DNA from: an uncultured Eubacterium sp.
GTDB lineage: Bacteria; Bacillota; Clostridia; Oscillospirales; Acutalibacteraceae
DNA length: 7,427 nt
Reading direction: 5' to 3'
Assembly (NCBI GenBank): GCA_945980015.1
Contig: CAMFQI010000052.1
Span: forward strand, 1 to 7,427
The notes beneath the pieces are model-generated. The model saw only the letters and a program-made list of their open reading frames with translations. It ran no database searches and was not told the origin of the DNA. Below, one piece after another: positions 4,009-7,427 of the stretch; the first letter of the stretch is position 1, and each line of letters starts with the position of its first letter. A program made the translations under genes and the position numbers.

Positions 4009-6153
4009 ATGGACATCTTAAAACAACTCGAGCTTGAATTTTCGCTCAAACCATGGCAAGTAAAAAACACCATAGAACTTATTGACGCAGGAAACACAAT
4101 ACCGTTTATTGCTCGATACAGAAAAGAAGCAACCGGCTCGCTTGACGACCAGCTTTTGCGTGAGCTAAACGACAGGCTGGCGTATCTTCGCTCGTTAGAG
4201 GAGCAAAAGGAAAAAATCATTTCTTCAATCACAGAGCAAGAAAAAATGACCGATGAAATAGCGCTTGCTATCGAAAACGCAAAGACCTTAACAGAGCTTG
4301 AGGATATTTACAGACCATTTAGACCAAAAAGAAAAACAAGGGCAAGCGTAGCAAAGGCACTTGGACTTGATGGGCTTGCCGAAAAAATCTATGCTCAAGA
4401 AAAAGGTACTCCTGCTCCTGAAATTCTTGCACAGGAATACATTACCGACGAGGTGCCGACAGTTGAGGACGCATTGCAGGGTGCAAGAGATATCATTGCA
4501 GAGCAGGTGTCCGACGATTCACAAGGCAGAAAGCTCATTCGCTATGCCGTAAAAAATCACGGAACAATTTCAGTTTGCGGTGCCGACGAGGATTTAGGCG
4601 TTTATGAAAACTACGCCGAATACAGCGAGAGCATAAAAACAATCGCAGACCACAGAGTTTTGGCAATCAACCGAGGCGAAAAAGAGGGCAAGCTAAAGGT
4701 TAATATCGATTTTGACAAAACAATAGCATTTGATTTACTGTACAACATTCATTGCAAGGGTAACAACGCCTGCACCGAGCAGGTTATCGAAGCAATTCAG
4801 GACAGCTACACAAGATTGATTTTTCCGTCTATTGAGCGAGAAATTCGCAACGAATTGACAGACGCCGCCTGTGTATCGTCAATTAAGGTGTTCGGCGAAA
4901 ACACACGCCAACTTCTTATGCAGCCGCCTGTAAAGGGCAATGTTACAATCGGACTTGACCCCGGCTACCGTACAGGCTGCAAGGTTGCGGTTATCAGCGA
5001 AACAGGAAAAGTGCTTGACACGGGAGTAATCTACCCTGCTCCGCCGCACAACAAAATCGACGAAGCAAAGAAAATAATCAAGACGCTTGTTAAAAAGCAC
5101 AATGTAAAAATGTTTGCAATAGGCAACGGCACCGCCTCTCACGAAACGGAGGTTTTTGCCGCAGAGGTAATCAAGGAGCTTGATTGCGGCATAACATATA
5201 TGGTTGTCAGCGAAGCAGGTGCGTCTGTATACAGTGCATCAAAAACCGCCGCAGAGGAATTTCCGCAGTTTGATGTAAGTCTTAGAAGTGCGGTAAGTAT
5301 TGCTCGCAGACTTCAGGATCCACTTGCAGAGCTTGTTAAGATTGACCCAAAGGCAATAGGTGTTGGACAATATCAACACGATATGCCGCAAAAGGAATTA
5401 TCCGCCGCTCTTGACGGCGTTGTTGAAGCATGTGTAAACTCTGTCGGAGTTGACTTGAATACCGCTTCGCCTCAGCTCCTTTCAAGGGTTGCCGGCATCA
5501 ATTCATCAATTGCAAAGAATATTGTTTTGTACCGTGAGGAAAACGGAGAGTTCACAAGCCGAAGCGAGCTGAAAAAGGTTGCAAAGCTCGGACCTAAAGC
5601 CTTTGAGCAATGTGCAGGATTTCTTAGAGTTGCCGAAAGCAAAAATGTTTTTGACAACACGGCGGTTCACCCCGAAAGCTACACGGCGGCAAGGGAGCTT
5701 TTGAAAATATGTAATGTCAGCGAAGGCGACATAAAAACAGGCAACATTTCCCTGCTCAAAACACAGGTTGAAACGCTCGGCACATCGGCGCTTGCAAAAC
5801 AGCTTGATATCGGTGAGCCGACGTTAATCGACATTGTATCGGAGCTTTCCAAACCCGGCAGAGACCCTCGTGACGAGTTGCCAAAGCCTCTTCTCAGAAG
5901 TGACATTATGGGTATCGAGGACTTAAAGGCAGGAATGGAATTAAAGGGAACGGTGCGAAATGTAATTGACTTTGGTGCATTTGTTGACATCGGAGTTCAT
6001 CAGGACGGACTTGTTCACATTTCGCAGATAACAAACAAATTCATAAAGCACCCGAGTGAAGTATTGAAGGTCGGTGACATCGTAACAGTTTGGGTTTTGT
6101 CTGTTGACGCAGAGAAAAAACGAATTTCACTTACTATGAAAAAGCCAAAATAA
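4009..6153 (+). CDS. tex: Tex family RNA-binding / transcription accessory protein
   Basis: The protein is complete at 714 residues, the normal Tex length. The Tex N-terminal domain carries the signature NTIPFIARYRKEATGSLDD (residues 29-47) and EDIYRPFRPKRKTRASVAKALGL (98-120, given by its key residues Tyr101, Pro103 and Lys107). The YqgF/RuvC-like domain starts at GLDPGYRTG (315-323, Asp317) and includes IGNGTASHETEVF (371-383), VVSEAGASVYSAS (399-411) and the GVGQYQHDM region near 450-458. Helix-hairpin-helix motifs follow (about 470-565). A C-terminal S1 domain (642-711) contains GTVRNVIDFGAFVDIG. Tex is a conserved cytoplasmic nucleic-acid-binding protein linked to transcription and stress tolerance, first noted for effects on toxin gene expression in Bordetella. 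AAGGA lies 6 bases before the ATG. It is first in a two-gene operon with the transporter 3 bases downstream. Confidence 0.97.
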   Translation: MDILKQLELEFSLKPWQVKNTIELIDAGNTIPFIARYRKEATGSLDDQLLRELNDRLAYLRSLEEQKEKIISSITEQEKMTDEIALAIENAKTLTELEDIYRPFRPKRKTRASVAKALGLDGLAEKIYAQEKGTPAPEILAQEYITDEVPTVEDALQGARDIIAEQVSDDSQGRKLIRYAVKNHGTISVCGADEDLGVYENYAEYSESIKTIADHRVLAINRGEKEGKLKVNIDFDKTIAFDLLYNIHCKGNNACTEQVIEAIQDSYTRLIFPSIEREIRNELTDAACVSSIKVFGENTRQLLMQPPVKGNVTIGLDPGYRTGCKVAVISETGKVLDTGVIYPAPPHNKIDEAKKIIKTLVKKHNVKMFAIGNGTASHETEVFAAEVIKELDCGITYMVVSEAGASVYSASKTAAEEFPQFDVSLRSAVSIARRLQDPLAELVKIDPKAIGVGQYQHDMPQKELSAALDGVVEACVNSVGVDLNTASPQLLSRVAGINSSIAKNIVLYREENGEFTSRSELKKVAKLGPKAFEQCAGFLRVAESKNVFDNTAVHPESYTAARELLKICNVSEGDIKTGNISLLKTQVETLGTSALAKQLDIGEPTLIDIVSELSKPGRDPRDELPKPLLRSDIMGIEDLKAGMELKGTVRNVIDFGAFVDIGVHQDGLVHISQITNKFIKHPSEVLKVGDIVTVWVLSVDAEKKRISLTMKKPK

Positions 6154-6156
6154 ACT

Positions 6157-7344
6157 ATGAAACTAAGCTATAAATCAACAATTAACGCCTGCTTTCTTGC
6201 GTATATTGTGCAGGCGATAATAAATAATTTCGCTCCCCTCTTGTTCATCACCTTTCAGCGTGAATACAATATTGAGCTTTCAAAAATCACGTTGCTCATA
6301 ACGATGAATTTTCTCATTCAGCTATGCGTTGACCTTGTATGCGCAAAGGCGGTTGACAAGGTAGGATACCGCACGTCAATGGTAATTGCACATATACTGT
6401 CTTCAGTCGGCTTGGTGTCTCTTGCAATTTTGCCCGACGTGATGAAAAGCGCATACGCAGGACTTGTAATAGGCGTAATAATTTACGCAATAGGCGGCGG
6501 AATTTTGGAGGTGCTTGTAAGTCCCGTTATGGAGGCTTGCCCCACCGACAATAAGGAAAAGGCAATGAGCCTGCTTCACTCTTTTTATTGTTGGGGTCAC
6601 GTCGGAGTTGTGCTTTTATCAACTCTCTTCTTCCGTATCTTCGGCATAGAAAATTGGAAAATACTTGCAATAATATGGGCGGTTATTCCGTTTCTTAACG
6701 CATTTGTTTTTACAAGAGTTCCGATTGCAAGGCTTGTTAGCGAGGACGAAAAAGGAATGAGCATAAAAGAGCTTTTCACAAGCAAACTGTTCATTCTCTT
6801 GTTCGTTATGATGGTATGTGCAGGTGCAAGCGAGCAGGCAGTTTCGCAATGGGCTTCAGCCTATGCACAGCAGGGACTTAACGTTTCAAAAACCGTCGGC
6901 GACCTCGCAGGGCCGCTTTCGTTCGCCGTATTAATGGGAACCTCACGTGCAATTTACGGAAAATTCGGCGACAGATTGCCGATTTCAAAGGCAATGACGG
7001 CGTCAACCGTTCTTTGCATTGCTTCATATCTTTTAATCTCGCTTTCGCCCATTCCGGTATTATCACTTATCGGATGTGCTCTGAGCGGCTTAAGTGTCGG
7101 AATAATGTGGCCGGGAACGTTCTCACTTTCGGCGAAATCACTTCCGAAAGGCTCAACGGCAATGTTCGCTCTCCTCGCACTCGGCGGTGATTTAGGTTGC
7201 TGCTCGGGTCCGTCGGTTGTCGGCTTCGTATCGTCTCGCTTCTCCGACAGCCTCAACACAGGAATTTTGTCATCAATCATCTTCCCAATATTGCTGATTA
7301 TATCCCTGCTTGCACTCGGCAAGTCAAAAATAAAGGCTGAATAG
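6157..7344 (+). CDS. Major facilitator superfamily transporter (sugar-permease-like)
   Basis: At 395 residues it has about 12 hydrophobic segments, with TM1 near 8-32, TM2 43-65, TM4 98-121, TM5 140-160, TM6 167-187, TM7 211-226 and TM12 near 370-388. A hydrophilic central loop (189-210) separates the two halves. Motif-A-like sequences occur after TM2 (AKAVDKVGYRTS, 63-74) and at the matching place in the second half (GKFGDRLP, 268-275). This internal symmetry is typical of the family. The conserved-looking AMSLLHSFYCWGHVG (136-150) resembles fucose/glucose permease-type members, so a sugar or sugar-like substrate is possible but unproven. It starts 3 bases after the tex stop codon and has no good ribosome site of its own, which suggests translational coupling. 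It should sit in the cytoplasmic membrane and use an ion gradient. Confidence 0.88.
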   Translation: MKLSYKSTINACFLAYIVQAIINNFAPLLFITFQREYNIELSKITLLITMNFLIQLCVDLVCAKAVDKVGYRTSMVIAHILSSVGLVSLAILPDVMKSAYAGLVIGVIIYAIGGGILEVLVSPVMEACPTDNKEKAMSLLHSFYCWGHVGVVLLSTLFFRIFGIENWKILAIIWAVIPFLNAFVFTRVPIARLVSEDEKGMSIKELFTSKLFILLFVMMVCAGASEQAVSQWASAYAQQGLNVSKTVGDLAGPLSFAVLMGTSRAIYGKFGDRLPISKAMTASTVLCIASYLLISLSPIPVLSLIGCALSGLSVGIMWPGTFSLSAKSLPKGSTAMFALLALGGDLGCCSGPSVVGFVSSRFSDSLNTGILSSIIFPILLIISLLALGKSKIKAE

Positions 7345-7427
7345 CGGCGAATTTCGAGGCTTTTCGGCAGAAAGGATAAATCGACTTTACTGATACTAGT
7401 TTAGTAAGCCACGCAAAAGACTATATC

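Noticed and set aside
7345..7427. Possible terminator or new gene start after the transporter
   Set aside because: Only a 5-bp dyad (TTACT/AGTAA, around 7387-7407) is visible, with no T-run, and no coding frame with a ribosome site can be supported before the window ends.

Overview
The window looks like chromosomal DNA from a low-to-moderate-GC Gram-positive gut anaerobe of the Clostridia, probably Oscillospiraceae/Ruminococcaceae. The grounds are strong GGAGGT ribosome sites, sigma-A-like promoters, a long-form hibernation factor, an exported protein with the cysteine-repeat style common in that group, and palindromic intergenic repeats of a type I associate with it. The lineage is inferred from style, not from a marker gene.

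Layout. Positions 1-2644 (minus strand) hold the first 881 codons of a large exported protein whose C-terminus lies beyond the left edge. It has a signal peptide, a helical/unknown N-terminal half, and then an array of cysteine repeats with a period of about 41 residues. Its promoter (TTGAAA-17-TACAAT) is at 2712-2740. Positions 2745-3205 have no gene. They form a mosaic of inverted and tandem repeats: a perfect 22-bp tandem duplication, a pair of double-hairpin arms facing each other, a second pair of facing hairpins, and short outer inverted copies of a purine-rich motif. Positions 3206-3754 (minus) encode a long-form ribosome hibernation promoting factor. A divergent promoter region follows (3755-4008) and contains a third copy of the double-hairpin arm inside the predicted tex leader. 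Positions 4009-6153 (plus) encode a complete Tex protein. Three bases later begins a 12-segment major facilitator transporter (6157-7344). The last 83 bases contain no gene I can support.

How the genes relate. hpf and tex are divergent housekeeping genes concerned with ribosome dormancy and RNA/transcription. The transporter appears to be translated from the tex message. The exported cysteine-repeat protein has its own promoter and is probably a separate unit involved in surface interaction.

The least ordinary part is the repeat mosaic. Three copies of the double-hairpin arm, and two copies of the second hairpin, differ in their stems by paired changes that keep the base pairing. This suggests selection on, or mobility of, a folded structure. 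I see no transposase, CRISPR array, phage gene, tRNA or rRNA. I cannot name a new biological system here with confidence.
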